Source of the DNA: Rhodoferax sp. | Lineage (GTDB): Bacteria; Pseudomonadota; Gammaproteobacteria; Burkholderiales; Burkholderiaceae_C | Reading direction: 5' to 3' | Assembly: GCA_023231075.1 (NCBI GenBank) | Contig: JALNWC010000205.1 | Span: forward strand, 1-5,630 | Length of the DNA: 5,630 bases | Part shown: one piece after another, positions 1-5,630 of the stretch | How positions within the stretch are numbered: the first letter of the stretch is position 1 | Layout of the letters: the number at the start of each line of letters is the position of its first letter | The notes under the pieces: model-generated | Databases searched by the model: none | The model's input: only the letters and a program-made list of their open reading frames with translations | Told to the model about the DNA's origin: nothing | Position numbers and translations under genes: made by a program

Positions 1-50
1 CCACCGTAAGCCACTTTGAGGCCTTTGACTTTCAATAATACGTCGGCCAT
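1..50 (-). CDS. livF: LivF-type ABC transporter ATPase, N-terminal fragment (partial)
   Basis: Only the first 16 codons and part of the next are in the window; the gene continues past the left edge. The visible N-terminus reads MADVLLKVKGLKVAYGG, which matches the opening beta-strand and the aromatic A-loop region (Y15, which stacks on the ATP adenine) of LivF ATPases. By family knowledge LivF pairs with LivG on the cytoplasmic face of the LivH/LivM permease to power uptake of branched-chain amino acids. The start follows the livG stop codon after a single base and has a strong ribosome binding site inside the end of livG, so the two subunits are probably translationally coupled. The Walker and signature motifs lie outside the window, so identity rests on the N-terminus and on operon order. 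Confidence 0.85.
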   Translation of the reverse strand, partial: MADVLLKVKGLKVAYG

Positions 51-51
51 G

Positions 52-822
52 TCAGTGTCCTCCGGTGCCCAAGTAGGCCTCAATCACTTTGTCGTTGCGC
101 TGCACGTCGGCCGGCGTGCCTTCGGCAATTTGCTTGCCATAGTCGAGCACGGTGACGCGGTCACACAAGCCCATGACCAGTTTCACGTCGTGCTCGATGA
201 GCAAAATGGTGCGGTTGTCGTTGCGGATCTTGTCAATCAGTTCGCGCAACAACACTTTTTCGGTGCTGTTCATCCCGGCAGCGGGTTCATCGAGTGCAAT
301 CAGTTGCGGGTCGGTGGCCAGGGCGCGGGCAATCTCCAGGCGCCGCTGGTCGCCATAACTCAGGGTACGGGCTTTGTAGTCGGCCAGGCCGCCGATGCCC
401 ACGTAGTCCAGCAACTCGTGGGCACGCGCGGCGATGGCCGCTTCTTCCGACCTGAACCCGGGCGTGCGAAACACGGCGCCGAGCAAGCCGGAATGGGTGC
501 GTACATGGCGCCCCACCATGACGTTTTCAAGTGCCGTCATTTCGGCAAAGAGACGGATGTTCTGGAACGTGCGGGCAATGCCGGCCTTGGCCACCTCGTG
601 CACGGCGGTGGGCTGGTAGGGCTTGCCGGCCAGCGCGAAGGTGCCGGTGTCGGGGGTGTAGAGCCCGGTGAGCACGTTGAAAAAGGTGGTCTTGCCTGCG
701 CCATTGGGGCCGATCAGGCCATAGACCTGGCCGCGCTTGATCTGGATGCCCACATCGCTCAAGGCCTGCAGGCCGCCAAAACGTTTGGATACGCCGGCCA
801 CGTCGAGTACGGTGTCTGTCAT
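52..822 (-). CDS. livG: Branched-chain amino acid ABC transporter ATP-binding protein LivG
   Basis: This is a 256-residue cytoplasmic ATPase, the usual LivG length. It hydrolyses ATP with LivF to drive the LivH/LivM permease. Visible motifs in order are Walker A GPNGAGKTT (38-46), the Q-loop in TFQNIRLF (Q87), the ABC signature as LSYGDQRRLEIARAL (154-168), Walker B LIALDEP (174-180) and the H-loop histidine H211 in IEHDVKLVMGLCDRV. The C-terminal IAEGTPADVQ...VIEAYLG (232-251) is the short tail typical of branched-chain amino acid transport ATPases. The signature is LSYGD rather than LSGGQ, as is common in this family, so it is not a defect. The frame stays open upstream to base 897, but the ATG at 822 gives the family N-terminus (MTDTVLDVAGVSKRF) and avoids overlap with livM. 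An AG-rich stretch (AGAAGAAA) serves as a weak ribosome binding site. The gap to livM is 26 bases. Confidence 0.95.
   Translation of the reverse strand: MTDTVLDVAGVSKRFGGLQALSDVGIQIKRGQVYGLIGPNGAGKTTFFNVLTGLYTPDTGTFALAGKPYQPTAVHEVAKAGIARTFQNIRLFAEMTALENVMVGRHVRTHSGLLGAVFRTPGFRSEEAAIAARAHELLDYVGIGGLADYKARTLSYGDQRRLEIARALATDPQLIALDEPAAGMNSTEKVLLRELIDKIRNDNRTILLIEHDVKLVMGLCDRVTVLDYGKQIAEGTPADVQRNDKVIEAYLGTGGH
58..63 (-). promoter_or_regulatory. Ribosome binding site of livF inside the livG 3' end
   Basis: On the minus strand GGAGGA lies 7 bases before the livF ATG, within the last codons of livG. It is the best Shine-Dalgarno match in the window. It fixes the livF start at base 50 and fits coupled translation of the two ATPase subunits. 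Confidence 0.75.
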
Positions 823-848
823 GTCATTTCTTCTTCGATAGGGCTGCG

Positions 849-1934
849 TCAAGGCTTGGCGGTTTGCAGGGATTTGCCACGTTCTGGCGACGGCCACAGA
901 CCCCGCGGGCGCAGCAGCATCACGATGATCATGGCCAGCGCGATCAGCAACTGGCGCAGGATCGACGCATCGAGCCGCCCGCCGGTCATGTTCTGCAGCG
1001 GCCCGGCCACGTAACGCAAGACCTCGGGCAAGGCCGACAGCACCACCGCTCCCAGAATCACCCCCGGCAGGTGACCGATGCCGCCCAGCACCACCATGGC
1101 CACAATCATGATGGACTCCATCAGCGAGAAGGACTCAGGCGAAATAAAACCCTGGAACGAGGCAAACATGGCGCCGGAAACACCGCCAAACGTGGCGCCC
1201 ATGCCGAACGCCAACAGTTTCAGGTTGCGCGTGTTGATGCCCATGGCCTTGGCGGCGATTTCGTCTTCGCGAATGGCCATCCAGGCGCGGCCCACGCGCG
1301 AAAGTTGCAGCCGGTGCGAAATGACCACGCTGATCACCACCAGCGCCAAAAACAGGTAGTAGTACAAGGAGACCGAGGCCAGCTGGAACCCGAAGACTTC
1401 CACCTTTCTGCCCAGACTCAGGCCAAAAAAGGTCAGGGCATCAATTTGACCCAGGCCCTTGGGACCGTTGGTGATGTTGACCGGGTAGTCCAGGTTGTTC
1501 ATGAAAACGCGAATGATTTCACCAAACCCCAAGGTCACGATGGCCAGGTAGTCGCCGCGCAGCCGCAAAGTCGGCGCGCCCAGCAACACACCCAGCAGAC
1601 CCGCCAAGCCCGCCGCCGCAGGGATCACCAGCCAGATCGGCAAATGCAGGCCATCGGGGAACAAAGCAGCCATGGCAGGAAAGGTCTCAATCAGGTGCGG
1701 TGAGTCCAGCAAGGCGTACATGTAGGCGCCAATGGCAAAAAACGCCACATAGCCCATGTCGAGCAAGCCCGCGTAGCCCACCACGATGTTCAGGCCCAGC
1801 GCCAGCAGCACATACAGCAGCGCCATGTCGGCAATGCGCACCCAGGCGTTGCCAAAACCTTGCAATACCAAGGGCAGCACCAGCAAACCCAGGGCCGCCA
1901 GCAGGAAAACGATGATCTGTTTTTGTTGTTTCAT
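849..1934 (-). CDS. livM: Branched-chain amino acid ABC transporter permease LivM
   Basis: This 361-residue inner-membrane permease pairs with LivH to form the translocation pore. It is mostly hydrophobic, with helices evident at about 8-25, 36-55, 62-77, 100-120, 188-205, 272-305 and 326-341. Family landmarks are LGLNIVVGYAGLLDMGYVAF (46-65), PTLRLRGDYLAIVTLGFGEI (121-140), NITNGPKGL (153-161) and the cytoplasmic EAA-like loop GRAWMAIREDEIAAKAMGI (215-233) that contacts the ATPases. It ends with LRPRGL (341-346) and a polar tail. The start is supported by AAGAGG (bases 1940-1945) 5 bases upstream of the ATG. It is a full-length gene, with no break seen. It is separated from livH by 130 bases holding two 50-bp repeats, so livM may get less, or separately controlled, expression than livH. 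The substrate could be another amino acid or an amide; sequence alone does not settle it. Confidence 0.95.
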   Translation of the reverse strand: MKQQKQIIVFLLAALGLLVLPLVLQGFGNAWVRIADMALLYVLLALGLNIVVGYAGLLDMGYVAFFAIGAYMYALLDSPHLIETFPAMAALFPDGLHLPIWLVIPAAAGLAGLLGVLLGAPTLRLRGDYLAIVTLGFGEIIRVFMNNLDYPVNITNGPKGLGQIDALTFFGLSLGRKVEVFGFQLASVSLYYYLFLALVVISVVISHRLQLSRVGRAWMAIREDEIAAKAMGINTRNLKLLAFGMGATFGGVSGAMFASFQGFISPESFSLMESIMIVAMVVLGGIGHLPGVILGAVVLSALPEVLRYVAGPLQNMTGGRLDASILRQLLIALAMIIVMLLRPRGLWPSPERGKSLQTAKP

Positions 1935-1939
1935 GAATA

Positions 1940-1945
1940 CCTCTT
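1940..1945 (-). promoter_or_regulatory. Ribosome binding site of livM
   Basis: On the minus strand AAGAGG sits 5 bases before the livM ATG. It lies just 5 bases downstream of the edge of the nearer 50-bp repeat, so the repeat pair reaches up to, but spares, the translation signal. Confidence 0.6.
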
Positions 1946-1950
1946 AATCA

Positions 1951-2000
1951 GTTGGGGACAGAGCTGGCTCGCTTTGCGTCGCTGCGGTCTTTCCCGCAAA
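1951..2000. repeat. 50-bp intergenic repeat, copy 1
   Basis: This 50-base unit starts GTTGGGGACAGAGC and ends TCTTTCCCGCAAA on the plus strand. It matches 48 of 50 bases of the second copy 61 bases further on; the differences are at unit positions 12 (A/C) and 46 (G/A). Near its ends GGGACAGA and TCTTTCCC pair over 7 of 8 bases, so a transcript could fold into an imperfect hairpin. It lies between the livH stop and the livM ribosome binding site. The GGGGACAGAGC opening resembles short REP-like intergenic repeats that I remember from betaproteobacteria, but assignment to a family is inference. Confidence 0.9.
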
Positions 2001-2011
2001 ATTTCACTCTT

Positions 2012-2061
2012 GTTGGGGACAGCGCTGGCTCGCTTTGCGTCGCTGCGGTCTTTCCCACAAA
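2012..2061. repeat. 50-bp intergenic repeat, copy 2
   Basis: This is the second copy of the 50-base unit, in the same orientation, separated from copy 1 by the 11-base spacer at 2001-2011. It begins 3 bases after the livH stop codon. Position 12 is C, which shortens the terminal inverted match found in copy 1 by one pair. Both copies lie inside the presumed livHMGF transcript. Confidence 0.9.
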
Positions 2062-2064
2062 GCC

Positions 2065-2994
2065 TCAAGCACGGTCCGCCACCCGCTCACCCAGCAGGCC
2101 TGACGGCCTCAAGGTCAGCACGATGATCAGCACCACAAACGCAAAAATGTCCGAGTAGTGGCTGCCCAGCACCCCCCCGGTGAGCTTGCCGATGTAGCCC
2201 GCGCCCAGCGACTCGATCAGGCCCAGAAGAATGCCACCGACCACGGCACCGGCGAGATTGCCAATGCCGCCAAAAACGGCGGCGGTGAAGGCCTTGAGCC
2301 CGGGCAGGAAACCCATGGTGTGCTGTACCGTACCGTAGTTGGCCGCCCACATCACACCGGCAATGGCGGCCAATGTGGCGCCGATGACAAAGGTGGCTGA
2401 AATCACCAGGTCGGGCTTGACGCCCATGAGGGCCGCCACCCGCGGGTTTTCTGCGGTCGCCCGCATCGCGCGCCCCAATTTGGTGTAGTTGACCAGCCAC
2501 ATCAGCGTGGCCAGCGACAGCGCCGTGACCCCCAGGATCAGCACCTGCGTGACCGAAATGACCGCGCCACCGATCTCATAAGGCGTACCGCCAATCAAGT
2601 TCGGATACGGCTTGTAATTGGGTTTCCAGATGATCATGGCCATCGTCTGCAGAAAAATCGACATGCCGATGGCCGTGATCAAAGGTGCCAGGCGCGGGCT
2701 GTTGCGCAAGGGCCGGTAAGCCACTTTTTCAATCGTGAAATTGAGCGTGGCCGCCACGATGCAGGCAATCACCAGCGCAATCAGCAGAATGAGCCAGCCC
2801 GGTGCACCCGGCATGGCTTCCTGCATCCAGCCAATGATGGTCCAGCTGGTCAGGGCGCCGACCATCAGCACCTCGCCGTGGGCGAAGTTGATCAGGCCAA
2901 TGATGCCGTACACCATGGTGTAGCCCAAAGCGACCAAAGCATACATGCTGCCCAACACCAGACCATTGATGATCTGCTGGATCAAAGTTTCCAT
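2065..2994 (-). CDS. livH: Branched-chain amino acid ABC transporter permease LivH
   Basis: This 309-residue inner-membrane permease is the partner of LivM. The family N-terminus is clear: METLIQQIINGLVLGSMYAL, then LGYTMVYGIIGLINFAHGEV (23-42). Further landmarks are the YRPLR segment (93-97), the EAA-like ATPase-contact loop GRAMRATAENPRVAALMGV (174-192), the glycine-rich AAVFGGIGNLAGAVVGG helix (238-254) and the terminal LRPSGLLGE (295-303). About eight hydrophobic helices are apparent. The open frame extends upstream to a TTG at 3213, but that 73-residue extension is polar, unlike the family, and crosses the likely promoter, so the ATG at 2994 is chosen. A GGAG at 3007-3010 lies 12 bases upstream of the ATG, a longer spacing than usual. 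livH is the first gene of the transporter operon in this window. No substrate-binding protein gene adjoins it; that gene may lie past livF or elsewhere. Confidence 0.95.
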   Translation of the reverse strand: METLIQQIINGLVLGSMYALVALGYTMVYGIIGLINFAHGEVLMVGALTSWTIIGWMQEAMPGAPGWLILLIALVIACIVAATLNFTIEKVAYRPLRNSPRLAPLITAIGMSIFLQTMAMIIWKPNYKPYPNLIGGTPYEIGGAVISVTQVLILGVTALSLATLMWLVNYTKLGRAMRATAENPRVAALMGVKPDLVISATFVIGATLAAIAGVMWAANYGTVQHTMGFLPGLKAFTAAVFGGIGNLAGAVVGGILLGLIESLGAGYIGKLTGGVLGSHYSDIFAFVVLIIVLTLRPSGLLGERVADRA

Positions 2995-3022
2995 ACTTGT
3001 TTTTTTCTCCGATTTTTGGCCG

Positions 3023-3036
3023 GTTGATGTGTCAAC
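3023..3036. promoter_or_regulatory. GTTGA-N4-TCAAC dyad in the livH leader
   Basis: This is a perfect 5-base inverted repeat around a 4-base centre, 28 bases upstream of the livH start. It could be a small hairpin in the mRNA leader or a protein-binding site. There is no T-run directly after it on the minus strand, so it is not a convincing terminator. Its TCAAC arm is also part of a 7-base match to a site further upstream (3080-3086). Confidence 0.3.
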
Positions 3037-3120
3037 AGGGTTGCTGACGCGCTTTGCAGCCTTATGAGCTGGGTCCGTGTGTTGACGGCAAGCCTGCCAA
3101 CGACGTGTTTGAGTGGCGAG

Positions 3121-3149
3121 ATTGTAGTCATGCGTTCGCACCACAAAAG
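3121..3149 (-). promoter_or_regulatory. Candidate sigma-70 promoter for the liv operon
   Basis: On the minus strand TACAAT (bases 3121-3126) matches the -10 consensus at 5 of 6 positions. It lies 83 bases after the rarA stop and about 125 bases before livH, which would give a leader of roughly 120 bases. The -35 region around 3144-3149 (CTTTTG) is poor, so the promoter may need an activator. An inverted repeat, CGCAC-N7-GTGCG at 3137-3153, overlaps that -35 region and could be an operator. A weaker alternative has TTGACA at 3208-3213 and TTGAAT at 3187-3192, with 15-base spacing. All of this is pattern reading. Confidence 0.35.
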
Positions 3150-3209
3150 TGCGCCATTCGCCCGTGTTTACCCTTGCACTGGGTCGATTCAAGCAAAGCC
3201 CGTGCCATG

Positions 3210-4499
3210 TCAACGTTGTTGGTCATTGCGCTCTTTGAGCGAGCGCAGCTTGTCAGCAATCTTGATCTCCAGCCCGCGCTGCACCGGCCGGTAAAAACCG
3301 GGCTCGGCCATGCCTTCGGGCAAATAGCGTTCGCCCGCCGCAAAGCCGTCCGCTTCATCGTGCGCGTAGCGGTAGCCCTTGCCATAGTCCAGTTGCTTCA
3401 TCAGTTGGGTGGGGGCATTGCGCAGGTGCATGGGCACCGGGCGCGTGCCGTCCTGCTTGACGAAGGCTTTGGCTTCGTTGAATGCCTTGTACACGGCGTT
3501 GGATTTGGGCGCGACCGCCAGATACACCACGCACTCGGCCAAGGCCAGTTCGCCCTCGGGTGTGCCCAGGCGCTCGTAGACCTCGGCCGCGTCGAGCGCC
3601 AGACGCAGCGCGCGCGGGTCGGCCAGGCCAATGTCTTCACTGGCCATGCGGATCAGGCGCCGCGCCAGGTAGCGCGGATCAACGCCGCCGTCGAGCATGC
3701 GCACCAGCCAATACAGGGCGGCGTCGGGGTCGGAGCCGCGCACGCTTTTGTGCAGCGCCGAGATGGTGTCGTAGAACTGCTCGCCGCCCTTGTCGTAGCG
3801 GCGCATGCGCTCACCCAGGACCTTGAGCAGCCAGACATCGGTGATCTCGCCGCGTTTTTCCTGCCTTGCAGAAACCGCCAGCGTTTCCAGCGTGTTGAGC
3901 AAGCGGCGGGCGTCGCCATCGGCGTAGGCCACCAGGCGCTCGATGGCCTTGGGTTCGATAGCCGGCACGGCCTGCAGCGCCTGGGCCGACGCCACAATTT
4001 GCTTGAGATCGTCGGCCGTCAGGGCTTGCAACACGTAGACCGCCGCGCGTGACAACAGGGCCGAGTTCACTTCGAACGACGGGTTCTCGGTGGTGGCGCC
4101 GATGAAGGTGAACAGGCCACTTTCCACATGCGGCAAAAACGCGTCCTGCTGGCCCTTGTTGAAGCGGTGCACCTCGTCGACAAAGACCAGGGTGCGGTGC
4201 CCCTGCTGCTGCGCCAGTTGCGCTTTTTCAACGGCTTCACGAATGTCCTTGACGCCGCCCAGCACGGCGCTGATGGTGATGAACCGGGCATCAAAGGCGC
4301 TGGCCATGAGGCGCGCAATGGTGGTCTTGCCGGTGCCCGGCGGCCCCCAGAAAATGCAACTGTGCGGCTGACCCGATTCAAACGCCAGGCGCAGCGCCAT
4401 GCCTTCGCCCAGCAAATGCTGCTGCCCGACGACCTCGCTCAGGTTTTTGGGGCGCAGCCGCTCGGCCAGGGGGACATGTTGAGGGGGCAAAGAACTCAT
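3210..4499 (-). CDS. rarA: Replication-associated recombination protein A (RarA/MgsA), AAA+ ATPase
   Basis: This 429-residue AAA+ protein of the RarA/MgsA/WRNIP1 family is related to clamp loaders and acts at stalled replication forks and single-strand gaps. The opening LAERLRPKNLSEVVGQQHLL (11-30) is the family box. Walker A is GPPGTGKTT (52-60) and Walker B LVFVDEVHRF (104-113). Sensor 1 is in GATTENPSFEVN (134-145), followed by SALLSR with R151 as likely arginine finger, and sensor 2 in GDARRLLNTLE (195-205). The C-terminal half carries the family motifs SVRGSDPDAALYWLVRMLDG (252-271), ASEDIGLADP (286-295), PKSNAVYKAF (331-340) and YRYAHD (377-382), needed for oligomer assembly in this family. 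Length is normal and all key residues are present. It begins 49 bases after lolA. No good ribosome binding site is visible ahead of the ATG; an out-of-frame ATG lies 8 bases upstream. Confidence 0.96.
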   Translation of the reverse strand: MSSLPPQHVPLAERLRPKNLSEVVGQQHLLGEGMALRLAFESGQPHSCIFWGPPGTGKTTIARLMASAFDARFITISAVLGGVKDIREAVEKAQLAQQQGHRTLVFVDEVHRFNKGQQDAFLPHVESGLFTFIGATTENPSFEVNSALLSRAAVYVLQALTADDLKQIVASAQALQAVPAIEPKAIERLVAYADGDARRLLNTLETLAVSARQEKRGEITDVWLLKVLGERMRRYDKGGEQFYDTISALHKSVRGSDPDAALYWLVRMLDGGVDPRYLARRLIRMASEDIGLADPRALRLALDAAEVYERLGTPEGELALAECVVYLAVAPKSNAVYKAFNEAKAFVKQDGTRPVPMHLRNAPTQLMKQLDYGKGYRYAHDEADGFAAGERYLPEGMAEPGFYRPVQRGLEIKIADKLRSLKERNDQQR

Positions 4500-4548
4500 G
4501 GGCCATGATTGTGGCCTATCTGCGCAAGCCCCAAGCCCCTCTGCCGGC

Positions 4549-5208
4549 TTACTGCCATATCAGGTCCGCACCCTTTGGTGTACTGAACTGGAAACTGCCC
4601 GCCGTCATGGGCGGGTTGACCTTGAAGCCGGCAAAAGTCAGCACCGAGCGTTGGCCGAAGCTGTCCAGAATCTCCAGCACCGCCAGCGTGGTCGTCGCTG
4701 TGGCGGGCGCGCCAGCGGTCCTGAGGCCGACCCGCACCGACTGCAGTTGCCCATCCTTTGATTTGGGGGTGGCCAGCACCCACTGCAAGCCGTCCTGGTC
4801 GGGCGCATCGGCCAGCACAAAATCGGCCTGCAAGGCCTGCACATCGGCCGCCGAGGCGATCAGCGCGGCGGGCGTTGCGCCCAGCACTGCGGCCTGCTTG
4901 CGCGCCGTGACCTGGTTCAGGTCCACGTCATACAACCACAGCGTCTGGCCATCGGCGACGATGGTTTGCACAAAGGGTTTGGCATAGTCGAAGCGGAACC
5001 GGTTGGGCCGGAAAAATTCAAACCGGCCGCTGGAGGTCTTGACCCGCGGCGCCTGCCCTTCGCGCGTCGGTGAAGTGACCACCTGGGTGAAATCGGCCTG
5101 GCCGGTCTTGACCGTTTTGACAAAGGTCTCCAGGCTTTTCAGGCCGCCAGCGCTGACGCCGCCGATGGATGCAGCCGTTAAAAACACCGTCAATAAAAAT
5201 CGTTTCAA
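4549..5208 (-). CDS. lolA: Outer-membrane lipoprotein carrier protein LolA, TTG start
   Basis: LolA takes lipoproteins from the inner-membrane LolCDE complex and carries them across the periplasm to LolB. The product is 219 residues, within the usual range. Residues 1-20 form a signal peptide: KR, a hydrophobic core (FLLTVFLTAASIGG) and a VSA-G cleavage site. The mature part shows the LolA core GRFEFFRPNRFRFDYAKPF (61-79), then QTIVADGQTLWLYDVDLNQV (81-100) and the terminal PKGADLI (211-217). No in-frame ATG lies near the signal peptide; the first internal methionine is residue 201. The chosen TTG at 5206-5208 has AAAAGG 6 bases upstream. A longer frame runs to a GTG at 5331, but it would translate a dispersed repeat and overlap ftsK. 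Position between ftsK and rarA matches the conserved gene order, so co-transcription with ftsK is likely. Confidence 0.93.
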   Translation of the reverse strand: MKRFLLTVFLTAASIGGVSAGGLKSLETFVKTVKTGQADFTQVVTSPTREGQAPRVKTSSGRFEFFRPNRFRFDYAKPFVQTIVADGQTLWLYDVDLNQVTARKQAAVLGATPAALIASAADVQALQADFVLADAPDQDGLQWVLATPKSKDGQLQSVRVGLRTAGAPATATTTLAVLEILDSFGQRSVLTFAGFKVNPPMTAGSFQFSTPKGADLIWQ

Positions 5209-5214
5209 AACTGA

Positions 5215-5220
5215 CCTTTT
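5215..5220 (-). promoter_or_regulatory. Ribosome binding site that supports the lolA TTG start
   Basis: On the minus strand AAAAGG lies 6 bases before the TTG that opens the LolA signal peptide. Together with the lack of any nearby in-frame ATG, it decides the start. Confidence 0.55.
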
Positions 5221-5245
5221 GCGTTGGGGTTGAATGAATACAAAG

Positions 5246-5277
5246 CCATGGATCGCCACGCTGCGCTCGCGATGACG
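5246..5277. repeat. Dispersed palindromic intergenic repeat between ftsK and lolA
   Basis: This stretch reads CGTCATCGCGAGCGCAGCG then TGGCGATCCATGG on the minus strand. It contains a 5-base inverted repeat, ATCGC (5252-5256) and GCGAT (5269-5273), around 12 bases. It resembles, from memory, the widespread CGTCATTGCGAGC...GCAATCC family of short dispersed repeats in proteobacterial genomes, whose translation often appears as ERSVAIHG in overextended gene models. That same peptide appears in the overextended lolA frame here. Family assignment is from recall; extent is approximate. Confidence 0.6.
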
Positions 5278-5290
5278 CTTCTGGTGCAGC

Positions 5291-5630
5291 TTATTCGTTA
5301 CGTGAAGGCACCAAAATTTCACGCTGGCCACTGGTGCTCATGGGGCTCACCAGACCGGCGTTTTCCATGTCTTCCACCAGCCGTGCGGCGCGGTTGTAGC
5401 CGATCTTGAGGTGCCGCTGCACCAGCGAAATGCTGGCCTTGCGGTTTTTCAGCACCACTTCGACGGCCTGGTCATAGAGCGGGTCTTTCTCGCCGCCGCC
5501 CGTGCCGCCCTCGCCCATGGCGTCGTCGTCACCGTCGACCGTACCACCTTCCAGAATACCCTCGATGTAATTGGGCTCACCCTGGCTCTTCAGATACGTG
5601 ACCACCCGGTGTACTTCCTCGTCGCTGACA
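5291..5630 (-). CDS. ftsK: DNA translocase FtsK, C-terminal fragment (partial)
   Basis: The last 112 residues and stop of FtsK are present; the gene enters from the right edge. FtsK sits at the division septum and pumps chromosome ends toward the dif site, where it activates XerCD recombination. Numbering from the first whole codon, VSDEEVHRVVTYLKSQGEPNYI (1-22; starts VSDEEVHRVV) is the family end of the motor domain. A glycine- and aspartate-rich linker (about 27-47) follows. The gamma winged-helix domain runs from DPLYDQAVEVVL (49-60) to the end. The helix GYNRAARLVEDME (77-89) holds N79, R83 and E86, whose spacing matches the E. coli residues reported to contact KOPS DNA. The GTG at 5603-5605 is internal, not the start. 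The ATPase motifs lie outside the window. Confidence 0.95.
   Translation of the reverse strand, partial: VSDEEVHRVVTYLKSQGEPNYIEGILEGGTVDGDDDAMGEGGTGGGEKDPLYDQAVEVVLKNRKASISLVQRHLKIGYNRAARLVEDMENAGLVSPMSTSGQREILVPSRNE

Noticed and set aside
16..1014. 332-codon open frame on the plus strand
   Set aside because: It lies antisense across livG and the end of livM, its protein is rich in H, G and Q with no recognisable domain, and the opposite strand holds clear family motifs.
864..1703. 279-codon open frame on the plus strand
   Set aside because: It is antisense to livM and its product is a low-complexity Q/H/R-rich chain typical of reading the complement of a GC-rich membrane protein gene.
1951..2061. 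Possible minimal CRISPR array
   Set aside because: There are only two 50-base units, the 11-base spacer is far too short, and there are no cas genes.
3023..3036. Possible rho-independent terminator after rarA
   Set aside because: The stem is only 5 bases, is not GC-rich, has no T-run right after it on the minus strand, and sits downstream of the likely liv promoter.
2995..3213. 73-residue N-terminal extension of LivH from a TTG
   Set aside because: The extension is polar, unlike LivH N-termini, overlaps the rarA stop and crosses the likely promoter. METLIQQIINGLVLGSMYAL is the expected start.
3054..4052. 332-codon open frame on the plus strand
   Set aside because: It is antisense to rarA and the liv leader; no domain or ribosome binding site supports it. 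Its having the same length as the frame at 16-1014 is coincidence.
5209..5331. 41-residue N-terminal extension of LolA from a GTG
   Set aside because: It overlaps ftsK, translates a dispersed repeat and would bury the signal peptide.
1..5630. A novel multi-gene defence, mobile or metabolic system
   Set aside because: Every coding region belongs to a well-known family in a sensible order, and there are no orphan genes, insertion sequences, integrases or unexplained long gaps.

Overview
All seven protein genes in this 5.6 kb window lie on the minus strand. The base composition is moderately GC-rich. The gene content and protein style (FtsK, LolA, RarA and a LivHMGF transporter) suggest a betaproteobacterium of the Burkholderiales, most likely Comamonadaceae (Rhodoferax or Polaromonas-like). 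That placement is an inference from remembered protein families; no search was run.

In the direction of transcription (right to left) there are two groups. The first is a housekeeping cluster: the 3' end of ftsK (chromosome-segregation translocase), lolA (periplasmic lipoprotein carrier, apparently starting at TTG) and rarA (AAA+ ATPase acting at stalled replication forks). The order ftsK-lolA-rarA is conserved in many proteobacteria. In E. coli serS follows, but here a transporter operon does.

The second group is a branched-chain or related amino-acid ABC importer: livH and livM (permeases), livG (ATPase) and the first 50 bases of livF (second ATPase), which runs off the left edge. No substrate-binding protein gene is present. 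A 215-base gap between rarA and livH holds a candidate promoter (-10 TACAAT) and a leader with short dyads. livG and livF are separated by 1 base and livM and livG by 26. livH and livM are separated by 130 bases, almost filled by two near-identical 50-bp repeats.

The points off the ordinary are small: the 50-bp repeat pair inside the liv operon, a copy of a widespread dispersed palindromic repeat between ftsK and lolA, the TTG start of lolA, and a possible alternative-pairing leader upstream of livH. I see no phage, insertion sequence, CRISPR array, tRNA, rRNA or novel multi-gene system. There is no gene-free stretch longer than about 215 bases.
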